Shown here: positions 24,713 to 33,831 of the stretch, piece after piece | Layout: every line of letters starts with the position of its first letter | How positions within the stretch are numbered: position 1 is the stretch's first letter | Origin: an uncultured Elusimicrobiales bacterium | GTDB lineage: Bacteria; Elusimicrobiota; Elusimicrobia; Elusimicrobiales; Elusimicrobiaceae | DNA length: 64,000 bases | Direction of reading: 5' to 3' | Assembly (NCBI GenBank): GCA_934662565.1 | Contig: CAKUKI010000005.1 | Span: 1-64,000, forward strand | The notes under the pieces: generated by a model | What the model saw: only the letters and a program-made list of their open reading frames with translations | What the model was told of the DNA's origin: nothing | Database searches by the model: none | Translations under genes and position numbers: made by a program

Positions 24713-25957
24713 TTAATGTAAAGTGACGGTATCTTTTTTTATGGGAACGGGAGCGGTCATTTTGCCGTCTTCCTCGTTCGTTAAACTATACCGCATTCTA
24801 AAAAATCCGACTCCGGCCAGAACGGCCAACGCGCCCACAATCAACCACGGGCCCGCCAAATAACGCGGGGCCACATAATCGCCCAACATTCCGGCCCCAA
24901 AAAAGCCCACCGCCGAGCCTAAATTATAAAATACCATCAGCATACCCAAATAGCGGCCGCGGGTTTCGCGCGAGGCAATATTGGAAACCAGCGTCTGTTC
25001 CCCCGGGGAAACAATCAGCTCCCCCAATCCCGCCAAAAACACGCCCAAACCAATCAGCAGGAAAGAATCAAAAAACCCTACCGAGCCAAACCCGACCGCA
25101 TACAATAAGCACCCCACCAACATGCCCGTTGAAAGGCGCACTTTGGCCGCCCATTTACTGGCCCAATACTGCAAAAACACCGTGACAAGGCCATTAATGG
25201 TAAAAAACCACCCAATGTAATACTCCGGCATGTGCAAATAGCGGTTGCAATGGATGGAAAGCCCCACCACCAGTTGGGAATTTACCGCCGTAATAAGCAC
25301 CACATAAAAACAAATTTTGGCTAAACGGGAATCTTTTAAGGATAAAAGCGTGGACACAAAACTGGGTTTGCGGGACTTACAGGGGGCGTGATGATCCACT
25401 ACCAACCGCCCCAAATACAAAATAGTGACGGCATACAAAATGCCCGTAAAATAAAATGCCATACTGTACGAATAGCGCACCAAAAACCCGCCCACAGCCG
25501 GCCCCAATGCCCAACCAATGTTTAGACCAATACGGATAAGCCCAAACGCTTCCACCCGTTCCCGCGGGGTGGTGTTATCCGTCACCCACGCATTAGAAGC
25601 CGGACGGAAAAACGCGCCCAAAAACGTGGTTAAAAAATAGCAAAGGAGCATATAGCCCACTTGCACTTTTAACTCAATACAAAGCCCCAGCCCCAACATG
25701 GCAATAATCTGGCTGAAAAGGCCCCACATCATAACGGTTTTACGGCCGAACACGTCCGCCAGTTCCCCGCTAATGGCGCTGGACACACAACGCGACACCC
25801 CAGCCAAGGCAATAATCAGCCCCGCCATACTGGCGCTTAAACCGCGCTGAGAAATTAAATAAATGGTAAAAAACGGGAGAGATAACCCATACCCAAACAG
25901 TAATAACCCATTGGCTATGGCAATAATCAACATTCCTTTGCGTGTTTGGCTTTGCAT
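24713..25957 (-). CDS. MFS transporter
   Basis: 414 residues with about 12 membrane helices in the major facilitator pattern. Between TM2 and TM3 lies GELADVFGRKTVMMWG, the usual G-x-x-x-D-x-x-GR(K/R) motif. Segments GLNIGWALGPAVGGFL (motif C-like GPxxGG) and SNIASRETRGRYLGM fit drug/efflux DHA1-type carriers. The substrate cannot be told. First gene of the unit with DUF4321, maf and trxB. A TATAAT-like box lies just upstream (25968-25973, minus strand). Confidence 0.85.
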   Translation of the reverse strand: MQSQTRKGMLIIAIANGLLLFGYGLSLPFFTIYLISQRGLSASMAGLIIALAGVSRCVSSAISGELADVFGRKTVMMWGLFSQIIAMLGLGLCIELKVQVGYMLLCYFLTTFLGAFFRPASNAWVTDNTTPRERVEAFGLIRIGLNIGWALGPAVGGFLVRYSYSMAFYFTGILYAVTILYLGRLVVDHHAPCKSRKPSFVSTLLSLKDSRLAKICFYVVLITAVNSQLVVGLSIHCNRYLHMPEYYIGWFFTINGLVTVFLQYWASKWAAKVRLSTGMLVGCLLYAVGFGSVGFFDSFLLIGLGVFLAGLGELIVSPGEQTLVSNIASRETRGRYLGMLMVFYNLGSAVGFFGAGMLGDYVAPRYLAGPWLIVGALAVLAGVGFFRMRYSLTNEEDGKMTAPVPIKKDTVTLH

Positions 25958-26005
25958 ATATATATATTATAGTAAATATACAGCTGCCGCCGCGGGGCTT
26001 GCCAC

Positions 26006-26036
26006 GCAAAAAGGAGCGCCCGCAAGCGCTCCTTTT
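26006..26036 (-). terminator. Terminator of pilin 4
   Basis: AAAAGGAGCG, short loop, CGCTCCTTTT, T run on the minus strand; directly after the pilin stop at 26055. Confidence 0.8.
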
Positions 26037-26054
26037 AGCAAAACGGCAAAACTT

Positions 26055-26534
26055 TTATTGGTTAATGGCTCCGATTAAATAATACTTTCCGGCCGCCATA
26101 GTAGTATCTTCCGGCCCGAAAGATTTACAAACGCTTTTGGCAATTTCACTATTAATGGAAGCCACCTGACACCAGTGTTTACCTAAAATATTATCCGTAG
26201 CCCCATTGACCTTTTGGGACAAATGGAACTCTATAACCGGACAATCCGCCACCCGCGGGCGCGCAAAGCAGGTGCGTTTGCTGGAACAATCGTAAGTAAA
26301 ATTTTTACCTTGTTCCACTTTTACATCTAATTGGGAAATATCGGAAGCATAATCATCATACGCAATAAAATAAACTTCCTGCGCGTCTGTAATAGCTTTT
26401 AGCGCCACCATGGCCTCTGTAGTGCGGGCCTTGGCAACCGTACGCTTGTATTGGGGAAGCGCAATAGAGGACAAAATACCAATAATTAAAATAACTACCA
26501 ATAATTCTATTAATGTAAAACCTTTTTTCATCAT
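26055..26534 (-). CDS. Type IV pilin-like protein (orphan 4)
   Basis: 159 residues from the ATG at 26534 (TTGGAGG seven bases upstream). MMKKG precedes FTLIELLVVILIIGILSSIALPQY, a standard prepilin N-terminus. The C-terminal part carries six Cys (CSSKRTC, ADC, HWC and KSVC among them), suggesting disulfide loops as in many pilins. It has its own promoter and terminator and is not linked to pilus machinery. Confidence 0.92.
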   Translation of the reverse strand: MMKKGFTLIELLVVILIIGILSSIALPQYKRTVAKARTTEAMVALKAITDAQEVYFIAYDDYASDISQLDVKVEQGKNFTYDCSSKRTCFARPRVADCPVIEFHLSQKVNGATDNILGKHWCQVASINSEIAKSVCKSFGPEDTTMAAGKYYLIGAINQ

Positions 26535-26553
26535 AAAAACCTCCAACTATTTA

Positions 26554-26582
26554 ATTGTAGCGGAAATAAACCCAAAAAACAA
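26554..26582 (-). promoter_or_regulatory. Promoter of pilin 4
   Basis: On the minus strand TTGTTT (26582-26577), 17 bp, TACAAT (26559-26554), about 20 bases before the ATG. Confidence 0.55.
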
Positions 26583-26696
26583 CTGTCCTGTTTATCCTTT
26601 TTCCATAGGAACGCTTGTTATGGGCCCAAAAACCGCTTAAAAAATTGCCTACAAGCGGCGTTGGGAACGCACGCTGCCGCCGAAAATCCAACCCAA

Positions 26697-26724
26697 TAAA
26701 AAAGGCCCCTTGCGGAGCCTTGTA
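26697..26724 (-). terminator. Terminator of yggS-yggU
   Basis: On the minus strand AAGGCTCC, GCAA loop, GGGGCCTT, TTTTTTA. Confidence 0.85.
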
Positions 26725-26743
26725 AAAATGAAAAGGATAAAAC

Positions 26744-27010
26744 CTACGGAATAGAATCCATAATCTTGCGCAGTTCTTCTTCGCTCTTATCGCGCACTTC
26801 TACGGTTTTTTCTTTACCTTTGGCGCCTTTTACAATAATAATGCTTTCCAACTTTACGGCAAAGAAATCTGCCAAAAAGGATTTCATAATTTCATTGGCG
26901 GCGTCGTCATCTACTTTTTTATTTTTAATTTTTACACGCAACACGCTGCCAATGCGGCTGATAACCTCGTTATTCCCCACCGTAGGGATTACCCGAACTT
27001 TTATAATCAT
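26744..27010 (-). CDS. YggU/DUF167 family protein
   Basis: 88 residues. KVRVIPTVGNNEVI at the start, VKIKNKKVDDDAANE (normally PPVDGKAN) and SIIIVKGAKGKEKTVEV match the DUF167 fold. The function of the family is not established. It overlaps the end of the yggS-type gene (ATGA), a pairing common in many bacteria, which supports both calls. Confidence 0.85.
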   Translation of the reverse strand: MIIKVRVIPTVGNNEVISRIGSVLRVKIKNKKVDDDAANEIMKSFLADFFAVKLESIIIVKGAKGKEKTVEVRDKSEEELRKIMDSIP

Positions 27011-27711
27011 AAATCCTCCAAATTTTTGGCAAAAATTGCACTGCCTATCCGCGGCAAATTGGCTCCTTCCGCCACCGCTTGCGTATAATCTTCACTCATC
27101 CCCAGCGAAAGCCACCGCTCTGGGCCGGTAAAATCCTGTAAAAAAGCATCCCGCACGGTGGCAAACAACTCACGCAACACTTGCGGCCGGTCCGTCTGCG
27201 GGGCAATAGCCATATACCCACACACTTGCAAACCGGACAGTTTTTTTAACTGTGCGGCCAGTTGGCGCGCCAAGGCTAACGGCAAGCCGGATTGGGTTGC
27301 TTTATCCGTTAGTTTTACCTGCACCAATACGCGCACGCATTTCCCTTTTTTTAAGGCTAGCGCCTGTAAGGCCTCGCCCAAGGACAGGCTGTCCACGGAA
27401 TCAATAAAATCAAATAACTCAACGGCCCGAGCTGCCTTATTTTTTTGTAAATGACCAATAAAATGCTTAACCACAGGATATTTTGCAAAAGCGGGGCTCG
27501 TCCAACGGGCCCACGCCTGTTGCACGCGGGATTCCCCTATATGTTTAATCCGCCCCGTTGCCAAAAGGGTTAACACGTCTTCATCCTTGGCGTATTTGGT
27601 GACGGCCATTAAACTTACCGGCCCTGTTTTCACACGCGCTTGAGCATACGCTTGCGCAATGTTTTGTTCCACATGGGTTAGGTTATTTTGCAAAATTTCT
27701 GCTCGGTGCAT
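27007..27711 (-). CDS. yggS: YggS/PLPBP family PLP-binding protein
   Basis: 234 residues from the ATG at 27711; the longer frame starts in a non-coding leader. It has a fold-type III alanine-racemase-like barrel; the PLP lysine lies in LMAVTKYAKDEDV (normally VSKTKP). HIGESRVQQAW (HFGENRVQE), KHFIGHLQKNKA and WLSLGMSEDYTQAV are family signatures. It helps PLP and amino-acid homeostasis and is not a known enzyme. SD AAGGG. Overlaps yggU. Confidence 0.93.
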   Translation of the reverse strand: MHRAEILQNNLTHVEQNIAQAYAQARVKTGPVSLMAVTKYAKDEDVLTLLATGRIKHIGESRVQQAWARWTSPAFAKYPVVKHFIGHLQKNKAARAVELFDFIDSVDSLSLGEALQALALKKGKCVRVLVQVKLTDKATQSGLPLALARQLAAQLKKLSGLQVCGYMAIAPQTDRPQVLRELFATVRDAFLQDFTGPERWLSLGMSEDYTQAVAEGANLPRIGSAIFAKNLEDL

Positions 27712-27802
27712 AAAAAACCCTTGACATATTATATCAAAATTTACTTTAATACACAAATTTTATTACTATACAAACCCCTTTTTTGGGGCAAAATTACGGG
27801 CA

Positions 27803-27832
27803 TAAAAAAACCCCCTTTCGGGGGTATTAAAT
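27803..27832 (-). terminator. Terminator of pilin 5
   Basis: On the minus strand ACCCCC, GAAA loop, GGGGGT, TTTTTT. Confidence 0.85.
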
Positions 27833-27841
27833 AAAGGGTAT

Positions 27842-28360
27842 TTACATGGGGTAAATATCCCAAGATTTTTCGTAATTAACAGTGCCGGATTTGGCGCGCC
27901 CGCTTAATGTTCTGCACACGGCTGTAGAGTTTTTATCTCCAGTTTTGGCCCAACATTCCCGCCTGCCGGCGTTGCCGTTGGCTTCGTTGGGGGGCACATT
28001 TAACCACACGCGGTAGCCGGCTTCCGCATTGGCACGGTTAGGAACCAAAACAAGCACGTCATAAGAAGTGCCCGAGGTGGAAAGGTCCAAATACACATTG
28101 GGGCACACCACCATACCGCCTGAATCTCTGCCGCAGCTGGCAGGCGGAGCAATAGGCAAATCGGCGGTGGAGTCCGTCAGTTGGCGGTTTTCGGCATAGT
28201 CCATTTCCGCACCCAATTTAATAGCATCCGCTATGGGAATAGCCGCCCCCAAGCGGGATTTTAACAAGGCCGTTTTATATTGGGGCAGCGCCACCGCCGC
28301 CAAAATACCGATAATCAGCACGACTACCAGCATTTCAATTAAGGTAAAACCCTTTTTCAT
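27842..28360 (-). CDS. Type IV pilin-like protein (orphan 5)
   Basis: 172 residues. MKKG precedes FTLIEMLVVVLIIGILAAVALPQY, typical of PilE/PulG prepilins. The C-terminal region has four Cys and ends RRECWAKTGDKNSTAVCRTLSGR..., similar to the CRSLSGRD segment of pilin 2. RBS TAGGAGAG. Single gene with its own terminator; a TATACT-like -10 lies at 28395-28390 just beyond the thrS terminator. Confidence 0.92.
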   Translation of the reverse strand: MKKGFTLIEMLVVVLIIGILAAVALPQYKTALLKSRLGAAIPIADAIKLGAEMDYAENRQLTDSTADLPIAPPASCGRDSGGMVVCPNVYLDLSTSGTSYDVLVLVPNRANAEAGYRVWLNVPPNEANGNAGRRECWAKTGDKNSTAVCRTLSGRAKSGTVNYEKSWDIYPM

Positions 28361-28399
28361 TTTCTCTCCTATAAATAAAAGTTATCTAAAGTATAATAA

Positions 28400-28440
28400 A
28401 AATCGCCCCGATTTTCCAGCCTCGGGGCGATTTTACGGCA
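28400..28440 (-). terminator. Terminator of thrS
   Basis: On the minus strand AAAATCGCCCCGAGG, loop, CGGGGCGATTTTT: a strong stem with U-tail. Confidence 0.85.
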
Positions 28441-28449
28441 AACCTACAC

Positions 28450-30201
28450 TTATGCTAACAGGTTTTTTAAGGAGCGGCTGGCCACTTCTTCCTTCATTTT
28501 GGCAATCACTTCGTCCACCGGTAAGGCTTCCAAGTTTTTGCCGTCTTTCAAACGGATGGTTAGCGTTCCGTTTTCAGCTTCTTTGGCGCCAATAATGCCC
28601 GTATAGGCAATGCGTTCCATGTGCGCTTCGCGGATTTTGAGCCCCAGCTTTTCAGGCCGTGCATCTACTTCCACCCGTAGGCCGGCGGCACGCATTTTGT
28701 CTGCCACGGCCTTGGCGGCGGGAATCTGCGCGTCCGTAAGCGTTAATAACTTGATTTGCACCGGAGCCAACCACAGCGGGAACCAGCCGGCATAATGTTC
28801 AATAATCACGCCAATAAACCGCTCAATACTGCCGAACATGGCACGGTGTACCATAATGGGGCGTTGGCGGCCTTCGCTGGCCACATATTCCAAATCAAAG
28901 CGTTGGGGCAGGTTGAAATCAAACTGAATGGTGGATAGCTGCCACAGGCGGCCAATGGCATCCATTACTTTAATATCAATCTTCGGCCCGTAGAAAGCGG
29001 CTTCGCCCGCGTGGGTGGTGTACGGAATGTTATTGGTTTCCAATACATGTTTCAGGGCGTTTTCCGCACGGTCCCAATCTTTTATATCGCCGGTGAAATG
29101 TTCCGGATGTTGCGGGTCGCGCGTAGACAGTTCCACGGAGTATTTTTCAAAGCCGAACGTTTTGAAAATGTGCATAGCAAATTCAAAGCATTGTTTTACT
29201 TCGTCTTCCACCTGTTCCGGCGTGCAGAAAATGTGTGCATCATCTTGCGTAAACCCGCGCACGCGCAAAAGCCCGTGCAACGCGCCGGAGCGTTCATACC
29301 GGTAAACGGTGCCCAATTCACTAAAGCGCAAGGGCAAATCCCGATAGCTGCGCAGGTGGGAGCGGTAAATTTCCACATGGAAAGGGCAGTTCATGGGTTT
29401 AATTTGGTACTTTTCGCCGTCTACTTCCATGGGGTGAAACATACTGTCCGAATAAAAACCGGCGTGCCCGCTGACTTCAAACAAGTGCAAGCGCGCAATA
29501 TGGGGGCTGACAACTAAATCATAGCCGCGTTTCAAGTTTTCGTCTTTAATCCAGTCTTCCAACACGCGGCGCAACATACCGCCTTTGGGTTGGAACAAAA
29601 TAAGGCCGGGGCCCACATTATCGTTAATAGTAAACAGGTCCAATTCCGGCCCCAGTTTGCGGTGGTCGCGCTTGGCGGCTTCTTCCTGTTGTTTTACATA
29701 GGCGTTCAGCTCGTCTTTACTACCAAAGCACAAGCCGTAAATGCGTTGGAGCATGGGGCGTTTTTCGTCCCCGCGCCAATAGGCTCCGGCAATACCGGAG
29801 AGCTTAAAATTGGTAATTTTGCCCGTGTGCTCCAAGTGCGGGCCGCGGCACAAATCGGCATAGTCGCCATTAACATATACGGTAATGGTGCCGTCTTGTA
29901 ATTCTTCCAACAGTTCCAGTTTATATGTTTCGCCGCGTTTGGTAAAAAATTCTTTCGCTTCCGCTTTAGACATTTCTTTGCGCTCAAACGGTTGGCGCGC
30001 CTTGATGATTTCTTTCATCTTGGTTTCAATTTTTTTAAGGTCTTCCGGCGTGAATTGGGTTTTGCAGTCAAAATCATAATAAAAGCCATTATCAATGGCC
30101 GGACCAATACCCAATTTTGTATTGGGGAACAACTGCTGCACTGCTTGCGCCAAAACGTGAGCGCACGAATGACGCATAATTTCTAACTCTTGTTTTTCCA
30201 T
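28450..30201 (-). CDS. thrS: Threonyl-tRNA synthetase lacking the TGS domain
   Basis: 583 residues; it charges tRNA-Thr. The protein begins almost at the editing domain: the HxxxH zinc motif HSCAH is at 11-15, and DLCRGPH supplies the partner site. The catalytic core has MNCPFHVEIYRS (Cys ligand), RFSELGTVYRYERSG and VHRAMFGSIERFIGV (His ligand), and the C-terminal anticodon domain ends near LPVDEVIAKM. The usual N-terminal TGS domain of about 60 residues (E. coli enzyme 642 residues) is absent and no in-frame start upstream could supply it. Confidence 0.95.
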   Translation of the reverse strand: MEKQELEIMRHSCAHVLAQAVQQLFPNTKLGIGPAIDNGFYYDFDCKTQFTPEDLKKIETKMKEIIKARQPFERKEMSKAEAKEFFTKRGETYKLELLEELQDGTITVYVNGDYADLCRGPHLEHTGKITNFKLSGIAGAYWRGDEKRPMLQRIYGLCFGSKDELNAYVKQQEEAAKRDHRKLGPELDLFTINDNVGPGLILFQPKGGMLRRVLEDWIKDENLKRGYDLVVSPHIARLHLFEVSGHAGFYSDSMFHPMEVDGEKYQIKPMNCPFHVEIYRSHLRSYRDLPLRFSELGTVYRYERSGALHGLLRVRGFTQDDAHIFCTPEQVEDEVKQCFEFAMHIFKTFGFEKYSVELSTRDPQHPEHFTGDIKDWDRAENALKHVLETNNIPYTTHAGEAAFYGPKIDIKVMDAIGRLWQLSTIQFDFNLPQRFDLEYVASEGRQRPIMVHRAMFGSIERFIGVIIEHYAGWFPLWLAPVQIKLLTLTDAQIPAAKAVADKMRAAGLRVEVDARPEKLGLKIREAHMERIAYTGIIGAKEAENGTLTIRLKDGKNLEALPVDEVIAKMKEEVASRSLKNLLA

Positions 30202-30266
30202 GTTCGTTTTACTTTGCGCCTGCCGGCCACCAAGACCGGACCAAGCGGCAAAGCCTCACAATAAGA

Positions 30267-30272
30267 TATAAT
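30267..30272 (+). promoter_or_regulatory. -10 element upstream of the LtaS-like gene
   Basis: TATAAT, 33 bases before the ATG at 30305; no clear -35. Confidence 0.35.
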
Positions 30273-30304
30273 AATTATATCAAATTAACAGGCAGGCGTA
30301 TTCC

Positions 30305-32038
30305 ATGCAAATGCTCAAAAACGCTTTTTTTTCCGCTTTCAAAAACGATTATAAACTCCTACTCTTTTTATCCGTTCCCGCACTGGCACTTTGTGCTTTT
30401 GGGCTTTACCAGCTTAATGCGCTTACTTGGGGCACGGCCGCCGCGGCACTAGCGGCTAAACTGGTGTGCGAATTTTTATTTATCGGCCTATTGCTTTCTT
30501 TGGCCCAACTCTGCGGGTTGAAAAACAAGTGGGCGCTTGCGGGCGCGGCTTTTATTTATTATTTAACCCTCACGGCCGATTTTGTGCTTTTGTGGTATTT
30601 TAAGGAGCGTTTTGGTGCCAAATACCTGCAAACTATGGAAGGCGGCGATTATAACTTTTTGACCGATTGGCGCGTCATCAGTTATTTTGTGCTTTTGGCG
30701 GCATTTTGTTTTGTTGCGGTACGGAAATTTTTTACCGCATCCCCCCGCCGCACGGCTGCGCTGCGCCTAGGGTGGTGCGCGGCCGGACTCCTGTTATTAG
30801 GGCTTTTCAGTCCGCTTTCTTTCTTGAAGGCCCCTTATCATTTTTATGCCCAGTATATGCTGGCGCCTTCTCCGGTTTATACGGTGCGGGCCCTCTTGGC
30901 CAAATCGCCCGCGGCCCAAATTGGCACGCCGTCGCCCGAAGTACAAAAACTGGCTGAAAACTACGGCATTTGGAACGCCGCCAACACCGGTGTAGGCAAA
31001 CACTACAAGCGGGTCATTTTAATTGCGGCGGAAAGTTTTTCCGTCAAATATCTGCACCGCTTTAACCCCAAAATTCCCGCAGCGGCCAGCCAAGAAGTGG
31101 ACTCCCTCATGGTGCTTTATCCGTCGGCCTCGTTGGAACACGTCACTTTATCCACCTTATACGGCTTGTCCGTCATTTTTACTTCCCACCCGTTTGTAAA
31201 ATTAGCGTATGAAAACGGCTATCCGGACTCTTTTGTGCGCACCTTGCAGCAACACGGCTACCGCACCGCTTTTTTACGCGGCGCCAACGAAAAATACATG
31301 GACGAAAACATTTTGTTCCACCAAGCCGGCTTTCAGGAAGTTATCGGCCGGACTTATTTTGAGACCGACCCCCGCTATGCGCCGTTTATCAACTGGTGGG
31401 GTTTAATGGACCGCAAATTATTTGCTTATGCGGCCGAATATTTGCAAGCGCACCAAAACGAACCCGTCTTTTTAACTTTACTGACGGTGGACACCCACGT
31501 TCCCTTGGGCCGTACGGATTACGCCGGAGAAACTTATCGGGAAATTGACGCTCCCTTTTATGATACCCCCACGTTGCCGCGCGCCTTTGCCCGTTTGGGG
31601 CAAGATGTGCAGCATTTTCTGCAAGATTTGCAAACGCGGGGTTTGTGGGACGAAGACACCTTGATTATTTTAACGGGCGACCACCCCGCCTATCCGGACA
31701 CCCCTACTGCGGCGTTGTTTTCCCCCCATCCGCCCCAATATGATGATTTGCCGTTCATCCTTTTAACCAAAACACCCATTCAAAAGCCGCTAGATACGGA
31801 CGGGTTAATTTCCCAGTTGGATATCGCCCCCACCGTGCTGGACTTGCTCAACATTCAGCCGCCCAAGGCGTTTTTCGGCCACAGTTTATTTGCCGACAGT
31901 CCCCGCACCGTTTTTGATATTAAGGAAGATTACGCCGTGATTACCACCCACCGCGCAAGACGCATTGTACCCTTAAATTCCAAACGCGCAGAAGATAAAA
32001 CCCTGCTGGAATTACTGCGTACTTTCCCGCGTTCGTAA
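30305..32038 (+). CDS. LtaS-like membrane sulfatase-fold phosphotransferase
   Basis: 577 residues: about five N-terminal membrane helices (to about residue 175), then a periplasmic alkaline-phosphatase/sulfatase-fold domain. VILIAAESFSVKYL carries the first metal-site Glu, SLEHVTLSTLYGL a likely catalytic Thr, TLLTVDTHVPLG and TLIILTGDHPAYPD the later metal residues. This is the layout of lipoteichoic acid synthases, OpgB and EptA relatives, which move phosphoglycerol or phosphoethanolamine groups to envelope glycans. In a Gram-negative cell a glycan or lipid A modifying role is more likely than LTA synthesis; the substrate is unknown. Confidence 0.83.
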   Translation: MQMLKNAFFSAFKNDYKLLLFLSVPALALCAFGLYQLNALTWGTAAAALAAKLVCEFLFIGLLLSLAQLCGLKNKWALAGAAFIYYLTLTADFVLLWYFKERFGAKYLQTMEGGDYNFLTDWRVISYFVLLAAFCFVAVRKFFTASPRRTAALRLGWCAAGLLLLGLFSPLSFLKAPYHFYAQYMLAPSPVYTVRALLAKSPAAQIGTPSPEVQKLAENYGIWNAANTGVGKHYKRVILIAAESFSVKYLHRFNPKIPAAASQEVDSLMVLYPSASLEHVTLSTLYGLSVIFTSHPFVKLAYENGYPDSFVRTLQQHGYRTAFLRGANEKYMDENILFHQAGFQEVIGRTYFETDPRYAPFINWWGLMDRKLFAYAAEYLQAHQNEPVFLTLLTVDTHVPLGRTDYAGETYREIDAPFYDTPTLPRAFARLGQDVQHFLQDLQTRGLWDEDTLIILTGDHPAYPDTPTAALFSPHPPQYDDLPFILLTKTPIQKPLDTDGLISQLDIAPTVLDLLNIQPPKAFFGHSLFADSPRTVFDIKEDYAVITTHRARRIVPLNSKRAEDKTLLELLRTFPRS

Positions 32039-32055
32039 ACGCGCGTACAGAAATA

Positions 32056-32064
32056 TGCTAAAAT
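32056..32064 (+). promoter_or_regulatory. Extended -10 promoter of yajC-secDF
   Basis: TGCTAAAAT, extended -10 of the same type as at 9363 and 18111; the RBS AAGGAGG follows before the ATG at 32101. Confidence 0.45.
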
Positions 32065-32100
32065 ACAAGGGTATATTTTAGTAGACGCAAGGAGGATTTT

Positions 32101-32397
32101 ATGGAAACAACCGCAGCACAAGGTAGCGGAACTTTTATTTTTTACATATTCTTGCTGGCCTTTGTAGTAATGATGCTCTGGAGCGGGCGTGGCCAAAAAA
32201 AGCGTGACCAAGAACGCTTGGCCAAAGTAGAAGCCCTGCAAAAAGGGGATAAAATTATTATTTTGGGCGGTATTATCGGCACGGTGGACGGATTCAAAGA
32301 TAAGACTCTGGAAGTAAAAATTGCCGAAAATGTAAAAATTACCGTTCTAAAAACGGCCGTTGTTGGATTTGTAAACGAGACGCAACCCGTCAAATAA
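32101..32397 (+). CDS. yajC: YajC subunit of the Sec translocase
   Basis: 98 residues with one N-terminal membrane helix (TFIFYIFLLAFVVMMLWSG), then the cytoplasmic motif KVEALQKGDKIIILGGIIGTVDGF, diagnostic for YajC. It works with SecDF. RBS AAGGAGG. It is the first gene of the yajC-secD-secF operon. Confidence 0.95.
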   Translation: METTAAQGSGTFIFYIFLLAFVVMMLWSGRGQKKRDQERLAKVEALQKGDKIIILGGIIGTVDGFKDKTLEVKIAENVKITVLKTAVVGFVNETQPVK

Positions 32398-32415
32398 CAA
32401 GGAGACTTATAAATA

Positions 32416-33831
32416 ATGTCTAACAGACTCGCATGGAAGTGGGGCTTCATCATTGCCATATTGTTGGGCTCCCTCTATTTAATCTACCCGAACTACAAGT
32501 GGTACTCCAAACCCTTGGCGGAACGGGAAGCATTAGACACCATGGGAGAGCGTCCCAAACGTATGCTCAACCTTGGTTTGGATTTAAGGGGCGGTTCCAG
32601 TCTGCTGCTGGAGTTGGAAGTAGCCAAACTGGATAAAAAAGAACCCTTAAATGAAGCCATGTCCCGCGCGATTGAAATTATCCGCAACCGCATTGACCAA
32701 TACGGCTTGGCCGAAACCCAAATCACCCGTCAGGGCGATAAATGGATTTTGGTGCAACTGCCCGGTGTGGCCAATCCGGAAAGAGCGGAAGCGTTAATCG
32801 GCAAAACGGCTATGTTGGAATTCCGCATTGTAAAAGAAAATACGGAAGCGTACTCCAAGGCTATAGCCAAATTGGAAGAATCCGAAAAGCCCTTTAACGA
32901 AGACGGCGTCTTAGACCCGTCTATTGCTAAATTAATGCCGGAAGATGCCCAAATTATGCGCAGCAAAGAAGGCGGGTATATGGTGGTCACCAAAACCGCC
33001 GCCGTCACAGGTGCCGATTTGGATAACGCCAAACTGACCATGTACGGCGAAAACGGCTACCCCGAAGTTGCGTTCAGTTTTACCGCCGAAGGCAGCAAAA
33101 AATTCGGCAAATTGACGGGTGCCAACATCAGCAAACGGCTGGCGATTGTGCTGGATAACACCATCCAATCCGCCCCCACCATTCAAAGCCGCATTACCAG
33201 AGACGGCCGTATTTCCGGCACTTTTACCTTGGACGAAGCCAGACAGCTTACCATTGTGTTAAAAGCCGGTGCGTTGCCTGCCCCTGTAAAGGTGATTGAA
33301 AAGAAAACCATCGGCCCGACCTTGGGCGAAGACTCTATTAAATCCGGCTTAACGGCCTCGTTAGTCGGCTTAATACTGATTTTGGTTTTCATGGTGGTGT
33401 ACTATAAAGGCGCCGGTTTTATTTCCGATATTGCCCTTGTACTCAACTTGGTGTTGCTCACGGCAGTTATGAGCTATTTTTCCGCCACGCTGACGTTGCC
33501 GGGGATTGCGGGTATTATTTTGTCCTTGGCTATGGCTATTGACGCCAACGTGCTGATTATTGAACGCATGCGCGAAGAAACCCTGCTGGGCAAACCGATT
33601 TACGAAATCATCCATCTGGGGTACGATAAAGCATGGTCCGCCATTTTTGACTCCAACCTCACCACTATTATTGTGGGTGCGTGTTTGTTGCAATTTGGTA
33701 CCGGACCGGTGAAAGGCTTTGCCGTCACCTTGATTATCGGCTTGGTGGTAAGTTTGTTTACGGCCGTGTTCGTCACGCGCGCGATTTACGAACTTATCTT
33801 AACCTCTAACCCCAAGGAGATCAGCTTATGA
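32416..33831 (+). CDS. secD: Protein translocase subunit SecD
   Basis: 471 residues. One N-terminal helix is followed by the periplasmic domain containing LGLDLRGGSSLLLE and the P1 region with EIIRNRIDQYGLAE, then five C-terminal helices (from GLTASLVGLILILVFMVVYY) with AMAIDANVLIIERMREE, the conserved proton-path motif. It is an RND-type motor that pulls secreted proteins through SecYEG using the proton gradient. Shorter than E. coli SecD (615) in the periplasmic part, as in many phyla. Confidence 0.96.
   Translation: MSNRLAWKWGFIIAILLGSLYLIYPNYKWYSKPLAEREALDTMGERPKRMLNLGLDLRGGSSLLLELEVAKLDKKEPLNEAMSRAIEIIRNRIDQYGLAETQITRQGDKWILVQLPGVANPERAEALIGKTAMLEFRIVKENTEAYSKAIAKLEESEKPFNEDGVLDPSIAKLMPEDAQIMRSKEGGYMVVTKTAAVTGADLDNAKLTMYGENGYPEVAFSFTAEGSKKFGKLTGANISKRLAIVLDNTIQSAPTIQSRITRDGRISGTFTLDEARQLTIVLKAGALPAPVKVIEKKTIGPTLGEDSIKSGLTASLVGLILILVFMVVYYKGAGFISDIALVLNLVLLTAVMSYFSATLTLPGIAGIILSLAMAIDANVLIIERMREETLLGKPIYEIIHLGYDKAWSAIFDSNLTTIIVGACLLQFGTGPVKGFAVTLIIGLVVSLFTAVFVTRAIYELILTSNPKEISL

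Noticed and set aside
29011..29517. 168-codon plus-strand open frame opposite thrS
   Set aside because: Antisense shadow of thrS; no independent support.
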